A DNA stretch of 64,000 bases, from positions 310,001-374,000 of the forward strand of contig NZ_OMPQ01000011.1 of the NCBI RefSeq assembly GCF_900313025.1. The letters run 5' to 3'. Numbering within the stretch: the first letter of the stretch is position 1; each line of letters opens with the position of its first letter. A model generated the notes under the pieces. The model saw only the letters and a list, made by a program, of their open reading frames with translations. It made no database searches and was not told the origin of the DNA. Positions 34,102 through 41,852 of the stretch are shown here, one piece after another. The translations under genes and the position numbers were made by a program. Source of the DNA: Pseudophaeobacter sp. EL27 (GTDB lineage Bacteria > Pseudomonadota > Alphaproteobacteria > Rhodobacterales > Rhodobacteraceae).

Positions 34102-35900
34102 GTAAGGGGCTCGATCACCGGAATCATTTCAAATGTACGCACGTCAACCAGACCCAGGTCTGATATCCTGAGTTCTGGGATCACCACCAGGGCCAGCAAG
34201 GAGTGCTGCATATAGGCATTGTTCAATGAGCAGCCACAGGCCTCCATCGCTTCGCCCAGTTTCTGTGCCTTGGCGGCCACCTCGGTCGCCGGACTGTCGG
34301 ACATCAGCCCGGCAATAGGCAACTCCACCAGTGCCAGTTCTTCGCCATCGCGGAAGATGGTGACACCGCCGCCCACTTCGGCCAGCCGATTGGCCGCCAG
34401 GGCCATCTGATCGCGATCCGTGCCGACCACAATCATATGGTGGCTGTCATGGGCCACGGTCGAGGCCATGGCCATCTTTCCCTGATAGCCAAAACCGGAG
34501 ACAAAGGCATTGGTCACCCCGCCGGTGCCGCGGTGTCGTTCCACCAAGGCAATCTGACAGGTCTCGCCTGCGCCCTCGACCAATCCGTCACGCACCGGCA
34601 GTTCCGCCTTCAGCGCCTTGGTCGGGGCCTGGTTTTCCACCATGCCGATGACATTGGCGGTGACCGCATTGGCGCCTTCAGGGGCCTTCAGTTCAAAATC
34701 TGCGGCGCTGAGCTCATGGCCCAGATGGACGGTGCCACGGGCGCTTTCGGGCCAGTCAAGATGTGGGCAATCGACCATAATAGAGCCTGATTCAGCGACG
34801 ATTTGCCCACGCGCCACGACCAGCTCAATCGGCAGCTCTGTGAGGTCTGAAGTCAGGATCACATCGGCACGGCGTCCCGGTGTGATAGAGCCAATGTCGC
34901 GCTCCAGGCCAAAATGGGTGGCGGTGTTGATCGTCGCCATCTGCAGCGCGATCAGCGGATCACAGCCGCAGGCAATGGCATGGCGCACCACCCGGTTCAT
35001 ATGACCGTCATTGACCAGGGTGCCGGAATGGCAATCATCGGTGCAGAGGATGAAGTTGCGCGGGTCCAGGCCTTTCTCGGTAATGGCGGTGATCTGCGCC
35101 TCAACATCGTACCAGGCAGAGCCCAGCCGCACCATGGCGCGCATGCCCTGACGCATCCGGGCAATGGCATCGGCTTCGCAGGTGCCCTCGTGGTCATCTG
35201 CCGGGCCACCGGCCACATAGGCGGCAAAATCGGGGCCGAGGTCTGGAGAGGCATAGTGCCCGCCGACGGTTTTACCAGCGCGCTGGGTAGCGGCGATTTC
35301 GGCCAGCATTTTGGGATCGGCATTGGCGACACCGGGGAAGTTCATCATCTCGCCCAACCCGATGATGCCAGGCCACTGCATCGCTTCGGCCACATCTTCG
35401 GCGGTGATCTCGAAACCGGTGGTTTCCAGCCCCGGCGCCGAGGGCGCACAAGAGGGCATCTGGGTGAAGATATTGACCGGCTGCAAAAGCGCCTCGTCAT
35501 GCATCAGACGCACGCCCTCCAGCCCCAGCACATTGGCGATCTCATGGGGGTCAGTGAACATCGAGGTGGTGCCATGGGGGATAACCGCACGGGCAAATTC
35601 CGCCGGGGTCAGCATGCCGCTCTCGATATGCATATGCGCATCGCAGAGGCCGGGGATCATGTAGCGGCCCTTGGCCTCGATCACCTCTGTATCGGGGCCA
35701 GTGCAATAGCTGGCATCCGGGCCAACATAGGCGATGCGGCCAGATTTGATGGCGATGTCGTGACCGTCCAGCACCTCGCGGGTGTGGACATTGACCCATT
35801 TGCCCTGACGAATAACCGTATCGGCAGGCGCACGCCCTGCTGCAACATGGATCAAGTCTGAGGCGATATCGGGCCAGCTGGGGAATGCTTTATCTGTCAT
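34098..35900 (-). CDS. ade: adenine deaminase
   Basis: Hydrolytic deamination of adenine to hypoxanthine and ammonia; a metal-dependent amidohydrolase. LCDAHMHIESGMLTP carries the metal-binding His-x-His, DDCHSGTLV lies in the middle and GFGYQGKMAMASTVAHDSHH is the deaminase C-domain signature. I use ATG at 35900 (600 residues) because MTDKAFPSWPDI is a sensible N-terminus; 35966 would add 22 unlikely residues. It precedes and overlaps amn. Confidence 0.93.
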   Translation of the reverse strand: MTDKAFPSWPDIASDLIHVAAGRAPADTVIRQGKWVNVHTREVLDGHDIAIKSGRIAYVGPDASYCTGPDTEVIEAKGRYMIPGLCDAHMHIESGMLTPAEFARAVIPHGTTSMFTDPHEIANVLGLEGVRLMHDEALLQPVNIFTQMPSCAPSAPGLETTGFEITAEDVAEAMQWPGIIGLGEMMNFPGVANADPKMLAEIAATQRAGKTVGGHYASPDLGPDFAAYVAGGPADDHEGTCEADAIARMRQGMRAMVRLGSAWYDVEAQITAITEKGLDPRNFILCTDDCHSGTLVNDGHMNRVVRHAIACGCDPLIALQMATINTATHFGLERDIGSITPGRRADVILTSDLTELPIELVVARGQIVAESGSIMVDCPHLDWPESARGTVHLGHELSAADFELKAPEGANAVTANVIGMVENQAPTKALKAELPVRDGLVEGAGETCQIALVERHRGTGGVTNAFVSGFGYQGKMAMASTVAHDSHHMIVVGTDRDQMALAANRLAEVGGGVTIFRDGEELALVELPIAGLMSDSPATEVAAKAQKLGEAMEACGCSLNNAYMQHSLLALVVIPELRISDLGLVDVRTFEMIPVIEPLT

Positions 35901-36038
35901 GTGCCAATTGTTCTGATTGCGGAGCCAAGTGCAAGCCCTGCGATTCTTTGCTTGGGTTTGAAACACCTATAGGCAAGACAAGAGGATGATTTGTGACACT
36001 CTGTTGACCTGATCAAAGGGAGGCGCTGTCAGAGAGGG

Positions 36039-36956
36039 CTAACAGGTGAACCTGAGCTCATCTGGCCAAGCCTTGCCACCGCAGTGCTCCTTTGCCATCT
36101 CAGTGCGCAGCCAGCTGGCAAAGGCCTGGGCGCCGGGGGAATGCTCCGCTTGAGGGGACAACAACAGGTAGTAGGCTTCGGGCACCGGGGCGCGGTGTTC
36201 AAAGGGGGCAATCAATCGCCCCTGCCGGATCAGGTCACCGGCCATGATGTCATGCGCCATACCCACCCCTGCGCCCGCAGCCACGGCAGGCAGGCAGGCC
36301 ATATAAGTGGTGGTATAGGTCACCGGCGGGTTGGGCCAGGGCAGGCCCTGATCCTCGGCCCAGGCCGGGAAGTTGGCCATCAGATTGGCGCAGTCGAACA
36401 GGCGGTGCTGGTGCAGGCCCTTCAGCGTGACCTCATAGTCGGGAGCGCAGACCGGGTAGTAGTGTTCACGGTGCAACAGTTCGCCGCGCACCGTATCGGC
36501 CAGCCCCAGAGAAAAGCGGATCTCCACATCGGCGCCCTCGGCCATGTCGCGGGGCTCCCAGATCTCGGTGGAGATATTCAGGAGCACATCCGGGTGGGCA
36601 TCGTAGAAGCGCCCCAACCGGGGTGACAGCCATTGGACTGCAAAGGAGATATTGCTTTGCACCTGCACCACATTCTTTGCCGGGCCGGATATGGCGCGGG
36701 TGCCATTGGTGAGGGTGCGAAAGGCCTCGCGCACCACAGGCAGATAGGTTGAGCCCGTCGGCGTCAGCTCCAACGCGCGGGGACGGCGGTGAAACAGGGT
36801 TTTGCCCAGATGCGACTCCAGCGCCTTGATCTGCTGACTGACGGCGCTTTGGGTCATGTTCAGATCATTGGCCGCGCCGGTAAACGACAGATGCCGCGCT
36901 GCCGCCTCAAAGGTGCGCAGCCAGCCCAGAGGAGGGAGAGCGTTTTTCATACCCAT
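36039..36956 (-). CDS. LysR family transcriptional regulator (GcvA-like)
   Basis: Helix-turn-helix activator/repressor. The N-terminal domain (LRTFEAAARHLSFTGAAND and MTQSAVSQQIKALE) is the LysR winged helix with the RHLSFT pattern common in GcvA-like members; residues ~95-300 form the effector-binding domain. It is divergent from the class II aldolase gene, which it may regulate. The N-terminus MGMKN offers two start codons (36956 or 36950) with no good ribosome binding site. Effector unknown. Confidence 0.87.
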   Translation of the reverse strand: MGMKNALPPLGWLRTFEAAARHLSFTGAANDLNMTQSAVSQQIKALESHLGKTLFHRRPRALELTPTGSTYLPVVREAFRTLTNGTRAISGPAKNVVQVQSNISFAVQWLSPRLGRFYDAHPDVLLNISTEIWEPRDMAEGADVEIRFSLGLADTVRGELLHREHYYPVCAPDYEVTLKGLHQHRLFDCANLMANFPAWAEDQGLPWPNPPVTYTTTYMACLPAVAAGAGVGMAHDIMAGDLIRQGRLIAPFEHRAPVPEAYYLLLSPQAEHSPGAQAFASWLRTEMAKEHCGGKAWPDELRFTC

Positions 36957-37078
36957 AAGTGTGTCATAAGCTGAACTAATGGCAAGAGGGCAAATTAATC
37001 GTTGGTCAAAGAGGCCTTTGCGGCTCAGGTTCTGGAAGGCAGGATCATTGCTGCAAGACAGAGCTGAGGAGCCCCAAG
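36957..37078. promoter_or_regulatory. divergent promoter region, LysR gene and class II aldolase gene
   Basis: A 122-base gap, AT-rich on the LysR side (CATAAGCTGAACTAATG) and holding TTAATCGTTGGTCAA. LysR-type regulators usually bind such intergenic regions, but I cannot pick a convincing T-N11-A dyad. GAGGAG near 37067 is the ribosome binding site of the aldolase gene. Confidence 0.35.
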
Positions 37079-37834
37079 ATGAGCGTCACCGAATTGCGCC
37101 CCAATATGGACCACTGGCAGGACCGCGTTGATATGGCCGCCAGCTTTCGCTGGGTGGAGCGGCTCAATATGCATGAGGGCGTGGCCAATCATTTCAGCCT
37201 GGCGGTGAATGAAGAGGGCACCCAGTTTCTGATGAATGCCAATCAGATGCATTTTGCCCGCATTACCGCGTCGAACCTGCTGTTGCTGGATGCCAATGAT
37301 CCCGAAACCATGACCAAGCCCGGTGCCCCGGATCCCACCGCCTGGGGGCTACATGGCTCGATCCATCGCCTGTGCCCGCAGGCGCGCTGCGTGATGCATG
37401 TGCATTCGATCCATGCCACGGTGCTGGCCTCCTTGGCGGATAGCAATCTGCCGCCGATTGACCAGAACACCGCAACCTTTTTCAACCGCTATGTGATTGA
37501 CGATGGCTATGGCGGACTGGCGTTTGAGGATGAGGGCGCGCGCTGTGCGGCGATGCTGACGGACCCAAAGCAGAAGGTCATGATCATGGGCAATCATGGC
37601 GTGCTGGTGATCGGCTCTGACCCGGCAGATACACTGAACCGGCTCTACTATTTTGAGCGCGCCGCCGAGACCTATATTCGTGCCTTGCAGACTGGTCTGC
37701 CGCTGAGGGTGCTGTCGGATGAGATCGCCGAGAAGACCGCGCAGGAACTGGAGGATTACCCCTCCCAGGCCGAGGCGCATCTGCGCGAGATCAAACTGAT
37801 CCTGGATAGCGAAGGCTCCACCTACGCCAGCTAG
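37079..37834 (+). CDS. class II aldolase/adducin family protein
   Basis: A Zn-dependent aldolase-fold protein of 251 residues. Zinc-binding His pairs are visible in CVMHVHSIHAT, and NHGVLVIG is the conserved loop near the third His; the N-terminal NHFSLAV segment holds the phosphate/substrate site. Family members include fuculose-phosphate aldolase and decarboxylase-like proteins, so the substrate is open. GAGGAG is correctly spaced before the ATG. It faces the LysR gene and is followed 116 bases later by a membrane hydroxylase-like gene. Confidence 0.85.
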   Translation: MSVTELRPNMDHWQDRVDMAASFRWVERLNMHEGVANHFSLAVNEEGTQFLMNANQMHFARITASNLLLLDANDPETMTKPGAPDPTAWGLHGSIHRLCPQARCVMHVHSIHATVLASLADSNLPPIDQNTATFFNRYVIDDGYGGLAFEDEGARCAAMLTDPKQKVMIMGNHGVLVIGSDPADTLNRLYYFERAAETYIRALQTGLPLRVLSDEIAEKTAQELEDYPSQAEAHLREIKLILDSEGSTYAS

Positions 37835-37950
37835 GCCCAAAACGACACTAATTAGAGCCTAACACAGAGAGTTTCCCCCTCGTGCCAACCCCATTGCGCG
37901 CGGTCCAAGAAGCTATGCCAGATGAACTCCAGCGTGAGGAGAAACAGACG

Positions 37951-38955
37951 ATGTCAGAGACCAAAGAACCGCCCGAGCAGATGCAGGATATGGGTCGGGA
38001 CTGGAATTATCACCCGGATCTGCCCTTGCAGAACCCGTCGATCTTTCAATGGCCCCCCAACCCAGCCTTTCTGATCCGCTGGCTGATGCGCAATTGGCTC
38101 ACCCTCAGCGAGCGGGTTCTGATGCTGGCACTGGCGCTGGTGCTGTGGTGGGTCTTTTACCCCTCAGTAGAGACCGCGCGGAGCTTTGCAATTGGCTGGA
38201 TCCTGCAGATCTGGCTGGTGAATTTTGTGATGATTTTTACCGTCGCGGGGGGCTTGCACTGGTATTTCTATATGCGCCGGGGGCAGGGCAAAAAGCTCAA
38301 GTTCGAGCGCCGCGAACAGGGGCGCAACAACAAGCTGTGGGATTTCAGCGATCAGGTGAAGGACAATATGTTCTGGTCACTGGGGTCGGGGGTTTTGCAG
38401 CTCACCGGCTTTCAGGTCGTGACCATGTGGCTGATGGCCAATGGCTACACACCCATGATCAGTTTTGCCGAAAGCCCGATCTGGTTCCTAGCGCTTTTGG
38501 TGATTATTCCCATGTGGTCGGCCTTTCATTTCTACTGGGTACATCGGCTGTTGCATCAACCGTTTCTGTACAAACGGGTGCATTCCCTGCATCACCGCAA
38601 CGTCAATATTGGCCCCTGGTCCGGCTTTGCCATGCACCCCATTGAGCATTTCATCTACCTGACCACGCTGTGTCTCCACTGGGTGGTGGCGAGCCATCCG
38701 ATCCACCTGTATTTTCACATCGTGTTTCAGGGGCCGGGGGCTGCGATGACCCACACCGGATACGAGGATCTGCTGATCAAGGACAAACGTTGGCTGGCGC
38801 TGGGCACCTTCTATCACCAGCTGCATCATCGTTACTACGAGTGCAACTATGGCAATCAGGAGATGCCCTGGGATCGCTGGTTCGGCACCTTTCACGACGG
38901 CAGTGATGAGGCCACCGCTGAAACCCGCGCCCGCAAGAAGCGGATGTTTGGGTAG
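37951..38955 (+). CDS. sterol desaturase/fatty acid hydroxylase family protein
   Basis: Integral membrane di-iron oxygenase family. Histidine boxes are FHFYWVHRLLH, RVHSLHHRN and YHQLHHRYYE, with further His in the membrane-facing middle part; at least four hydrophobic spans occur between residues ~45 and 250. I choose ATG at 37951 (334 residues) because GAGGAG lies nine bases upstream; the frame is open to 37882. The substrate may be a sterol, hopanoid, carotenoid or fatty acid; sequence alone cannot tell. Confidence 0.85.
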   Translation: MSETKEPPEQMQDMGRDWNYHPDLPLQNPSIFQWPPNPAFLIRWLMRNWLTLSERVLMLALALVLWWVFYPSVETARSFAIGWILQIWLVNFVMIFTVAGGLHWYFYMRRGQGKKLKFERREQGRNNKLWDFSDQVKDNMFWSLGSGVLQLTGFQVVTMWLMANGYTPMISFAESPIWFLALLVIIPMWSAFHFYWVHRLLHQPFLYKRVHSLHHRNVNIGPWSGFAMHPIEHFIYLTTLCLHWVVASHPIHLYFHIVFQGPGAAMTHTGYEDLLIKDKRWLALGTFYHQLHHRYYECNYGNQEMPWDRWFGTFHDGSDEATAETRARKKRMFG

Positions 38956-39096
38956 ATTACGCTAAGCGTCTGCCCGGGCGGGAGCGGAACGCGCCCGCCG
39001 TGGGGCGGGCAGGCGCGTGTCTGCCGCTGGCGCTGCAGACTTCTTACCACTTCCTGCATTGCAAATATGCGATGATACAAAAGGAGCCAAACTTGA

Positions 39097-39216
39097 ATGC
39101 TGCAGTCAACATCTTTGCCAAAGCAATTAAGAGTTCCGGGTTTTCCATTTCATGCCCTCATCAAAGGACTGTTGGACAATCGTCCAATCACTCCTCCACG
39201 CAATCGCGTGCATTGA
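39097..39216 (+). CDS. possible 39-residue small protein
   Basis: ATG at 39097 is ten bases after a strong AAAGGAG and reads 39 residues, starting MLQSTSLPKQLRVPGF, with a central HALIKGLLDNRP and a Pro/Arg-rich end. A TTG at 39093 in another frame gives a 44-residue alternative from the same ribosome binding site. The frame contains two dyads centred on AATC, so the region might be a structured RNA. I recognise no family. Confidence 0.35.
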   Translation: MLQSTSLPKQLRVPGFPFHALIKGLLDNRPITPPRNRVH

Positions 39217-39280
39217 TGGCTTTTTGAAAAGAAAACCTAGGAAAGTGAAAAGCCTTCACTCCCATCATCAGCAAACAGAT

Positions 39281-39298
39281 GAGAGATAGGTATCTCTC
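39281..39298. repeat. perfect inverted repeat GAGAGATA-GG-TATCTCTC
   Basis: 8-bp arms around GG, about 37 bases beyond the end of the minus-strand regulator gene. On the plus strand GCTTTCTATTC follows. It may end the plus-strand small transcript or the regulator mRNA. Confidence 0.4.
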
Positions 39299-39335
39299 GC
39301 TTTCTATTCAAGGAGTGGAGAACAAAGGGAATTGG

Positions 39336-40301
39336 CTAGAAGTCGGATCGCATCTGGCGCGGAGTTGCCCCAAACTCCTCGCGGTAGGCGCGAGTCATGG
39401 CGCTGGGGTCTTCGTAACCTGCGCGCAGGGCAATCTCTGCCACGCTTAGATCAGTCTCTAATACAAACTTTCGGGCCTGCATAAGGCGTAGCCGACGATA
39501 GATTGCCTGCGGTGTGGCACCCAGTTGCGCCTTCATTCGCTTTTCAAGCTCCTTGCGGCTGCGCCCAACCTGACGGGCAATGTCCAGAATGGTCAGCGGT
39601 GTTTCAATGTTGGACTGCATTAGCCCCAAGGCGCGGGCAACCGAGCCACTGCGGGCAAGCCCTGCCCCCCAGGACGGGCTTTGTACCTCGGTGGCTTCGG
39701 GGCTCATGAACAGGGTGGCCACTTCGAGCCGTAGTGCCTGACCATGGGTCTGTCCGATCAGGTCCATCATCAGATCAAACGCGGCCAGCGCGCCAGAGCA
39801 GGTGATGCGGTTTCCGTCTCGGACATGACGCAGCCGCAGCACCTCCACCTGCGGGAAGTCTTCGGCGAAACTGACCAGCTCCTCCCAGTGGATGGTGGCC
39901 CGCAGCCCGTCCAGCAGCCCCGCTGCGGCCAACAGCCAGGCCCCGGCATCAAAGCCGGCCATCACTTTGTAGCGTTTGGCAGCAGCGCGCAGGGCGTTCT
40001 TGGCGGTGCTCGTCGCCAGGGGGCGGTAGCGATAGGATGGCATGGCGATCAGCATATCCCCCTGACAGCGCGCCAGACGGTCATGTGGGTTTACCTCCAT
40101 TCCAGCGGAAGAGGTGGCAGGCCGCCCATCTAAGGTGAGAAACCGCCAGGCATAGATTTGCCGCCCCGCCAGGGTATTTGCGGCCCGCAAAGGCTCTACC
40201 GTATTGGCGAGACAGTGGCCGGAAAAATCGTCAAACAGCAGCAGATCAACCTGCTGCACCGCAGCGTTATCTTTTACCCAATTCTGCATGATACGGCCCA
40301 T
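39336..40301 (-). CDS. GlxA family AraC-type transcriptional regulator
   Basis: A 321-residue regulator with an N-terminal DJ-1/PfpI-like amidotransferase fold (about residues 15-190, with VDLLLFDDFSGHCL at the start) and a C-terminal AraC helix-turn-helix pair (ARQVGRSRKELEKRMKAQLG and ISLRAGYEDPS-like IALRAGYEDPSAMTRAYRE). Such GlxA-like proteins include carnitine and betaine regulators (CdhR, GbdR). It is divergent from the acyl-CoA dehydrogenase/CaiD operon, which it most likely controls. Starts at 40301 or 40289 are possible. Confidence 0.87.
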   Translation of the reverse strand: MGRIMQNWVKDNAAVQQVDLLLFDDFSGHCLANTVEPLRAANTLAGRQIYAWRFLTLDGRPATSSAGMEVNPHDRLARCQGDMLIAMPSYRYRPLATSTAKNALRAAAKRYKVMAGFDAGAWLLAAAGLLDGLRATIHWEELVSFAEDFPQVEVLRLRHVRDGNRITCSGALAAFDLMMDLIGQTHGQALRLEVATLFMSPEATEVQSPSWGAGLARSGSVARALGLMQSNIETPLTILDIARQVGRSRKELEKRMKAQLGATPQAIYRRLRLMQARKFVLETDLSVAEIALRAGYEDPSAMTRAYREEFGATPRQMRSDF

Positions 40302-40367
40302 CTTTGCACGAAGTGACCTTAGTCCGGCGATAGAGTGATCGGCAAGTCAAAGAGAAGGACAGGCGCG

Positions 40368-41531
40368 ATGCATTTTGGCATGACAGAAGAACAGGCAATG
40401 ATCGTCGAGACGACCCGTGCCTTTGTGGAAAATGAGCTCTACCCCCATGAGCTGGAAATTGAACGCACCGGTCACCTGGACATGGATGTGATCAAGGACA
40501 TCCAGGCCAAGGCGATGGAAGCCGGACTTTATGCCGCCAATATGCCCGAAGAGGTGGGGGGTGCCGGGCTCGATACGCTCAGCTGGCTGATGTATGAAAA
40601 GGAGCTGGGCCGCGCCAACTATGCGCTGCACTGGACCGGAGTTGCGCGTCCGTCGAATATCCTGCTGGCGGGCACCGAAGAGCAGAAAGAGAAATATCTC
40701 TTTCCCTGCATGAAGGGCGAGAAATGGGACTGTCTGGCGATGACAGAGCCGGACGCGGGATCGGATCTGCGCGGCATGAAGGCCACCGCCCGTCGGGATG
40801 GCGATGACTGGATCCTGAACGGTACCAAACATTTCATCAGCCATGCCGATATCGCCGATTTTGCCATCTGCTTTATGGCGACCGGCGTCGAGGACACCCC
40901 ACGCGGGCCGAAGAAAAAGATCACCGCCTTCTTTGTGGACAAGGGCACGCCGGGCTTTGCTGTGCGCGATGGTTACCGCAATGTCTCGCACCGGGGTTAC
41001 ACCAATCAGGTGCTGGAGTTTGACGATTGCCGCCTGCCGTCTTCGGCCATTCTGGGCGAGGTCGATAAAGGCTTTGATGTCGCCAATACCTGGCTTGGGG
41101 CGACCCGTTTGCAGGTGGCGGCCACCTGTCTGGGTCGGGCAGAACGGGCCCTGCAGCACTCGGTTGAATATGCCGCTGAGCGCAAACAATTTGGCCAGCA
41201 GATCGGCAAATTCCAGGGTGTGTCTTTCAAGCTGGCCGATATGGCGCTGGAGCTGAAAGCTGCCAATCTGCTGACCTTTGAGGCCGGTTGGAAGTTCGAT
41301 CAGGGCACCGTCACCGAATCCGATATGTCGATGGCCAAGCTGAAAGCCACCGAGATGCTGGCCATGGTTGCCGATGAAGCAATCCAGATCCATGGCGGCA
41401 TGGGGCTGATGGATGAGCTGCCGCTGGAACGTATTTGGCGTGATGCGCGGGTTGAGCGCATTTGGGAGGGGACGAGCGAGATCCAACGCCATATCATCAG
41501 CCGTGAAATGTTACGCGCCCACGGAGCCTGA
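40368..41531 (+). CDS. acyl-CoA dehydrogenase family protein
   Basis: FAD flavoprotein oxidising an acyl-CoA (or acting as the CaiA-like crotonobetainyl-CoA reductase, given CaiD in the same operon). Signatures: AMTEPDAGSDLRGMKA for FAD/substrate binding, KHFISHADIADF, ERKQFGQQIGKFQ and the C-terminal IHGGMGLMDELPLERIWRDAR with VERIWEGTSEIQR. Length 387 residues. ATG at 40368 follows AAGGA by about nine bases; the frame is open to 40335. First gene of a four-gene operon divergent from the GlxA-like regulator. Confidence 0.9.
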   Translation: MHFGMTEEQAMIVETTRAFVENELYPHELEIERTGHLDMDVIKDIQAKAMEAGLYAANMPEEVGGAGLDTLSWLMYEKELGRANYALHWTGVARPSNILLAGTEEQKEKYLFPCMKGEKWDCLAMTEPDAGSDLRGMKATARRDGDDWILNGTKHFISHADIADFAICFMATGVEDTPRGPKKKITAFFVDKGTPGFAVRDGYRNVSHRGYTNQVLEFDDCRLPSSAILGEVDKGFDVANTWLGATRLQVAATCLGRAERALQHSVEYAAERKQFGQQIGKFQGVSFKLADMALELKAANLLTFEAGWKFDQGTVTESDMSMAKLKATEMLAMVADEAIQIHGGMGLMDELPLERIWRDARVERIWEGTSEIQRHIISREMLRAHGA

Positions 41532-41537
41532 TGAGCC

Positions 41538-41846
41538 ATGACCACGATACCCTCTCAAAAACCAAAGATCACCATCACCTATTGTATCGGCTGCAACTGG
41601 ATGCTGCGCGCTGCCTGGATGGCGCAGGAACTGTTGTCGACCTTTCAGGATCAATTGGGCGCGGTGAGTCTGGTTCCGGGGGAGGTCGGGGGCATCTTTG
41701 AGATCAGGCTCGATCAAGAGCTGATCTGGGAGCGCAAGCGTGATGGTGGATTTCCGGATGTGAAAGAGCTGAAAACCCGCGTGCGTGACCGGATCAACCC
41801 GCAACAGGACCTGGGCCATCTGGACCGGGCTACAAGTGGTGAATAG
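41538..41846 (+). CDS. SelT/SelW/SelH (Rdx) family thioredoxin-like protein
   Basis: A 102-residue thioredoxin-fold redox protein. The Rdx motif is TYCIGCNW with Cys16 and Cys19 in place of the Cys-x-x-Sec of vertebrate selenoprotein W, followed by GGIFEIRLDQELIWERK and the typical KRDGGFPDVKELK. Bacterial Rdx proteins have no firmly established partner. It sits 6 bases after the acyl-CoA dehydrogenase and 6 before the acyl-CoA synthetase gene, so it is an integral member of this operon. Confidence 0.85.
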   Translation: MTTIPSQKPKITITYCIGCNWMLRAAWMAQELLSTFQDQLGAVSLVPGEVGGIFEIRLDQELIWERKRDGGFPDVKELKTRVRDRINPQQDLGHLDRATSGE

Positions 41847-41852
41847 ATAGAA

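Larger units (their letters stand above)
38956..39335. other. 380-base AT-rich structured region
   Basis: It begins GC-rich (repeats of GCGGGC near 38990-39010), then becomes AT-rich. It carries AAAAGGAG at 39079-39086 before a 39-residue frame (listed separately), dyads TTGGAC-AATC-GTCCAA at 39172-39187 and ACGC-AATC-GCGT at about 39198-39209, GGCTTTT/AAAAGCC at 39218-39254, and a perfect GAGAGATA-GG-TATCTCTC at 39281-39298. It lies between convergent ends of the desaturase and the GlxA-like regulator gene. Confidence 0.6.

Noticed and set aside
38990-39015. Possible terminator (GCGGGC/GCCCGC repeats) after the desaturase gene
   Set aside because: Several alternative pairings exist and no T-tract follows, so I could not define one stem.
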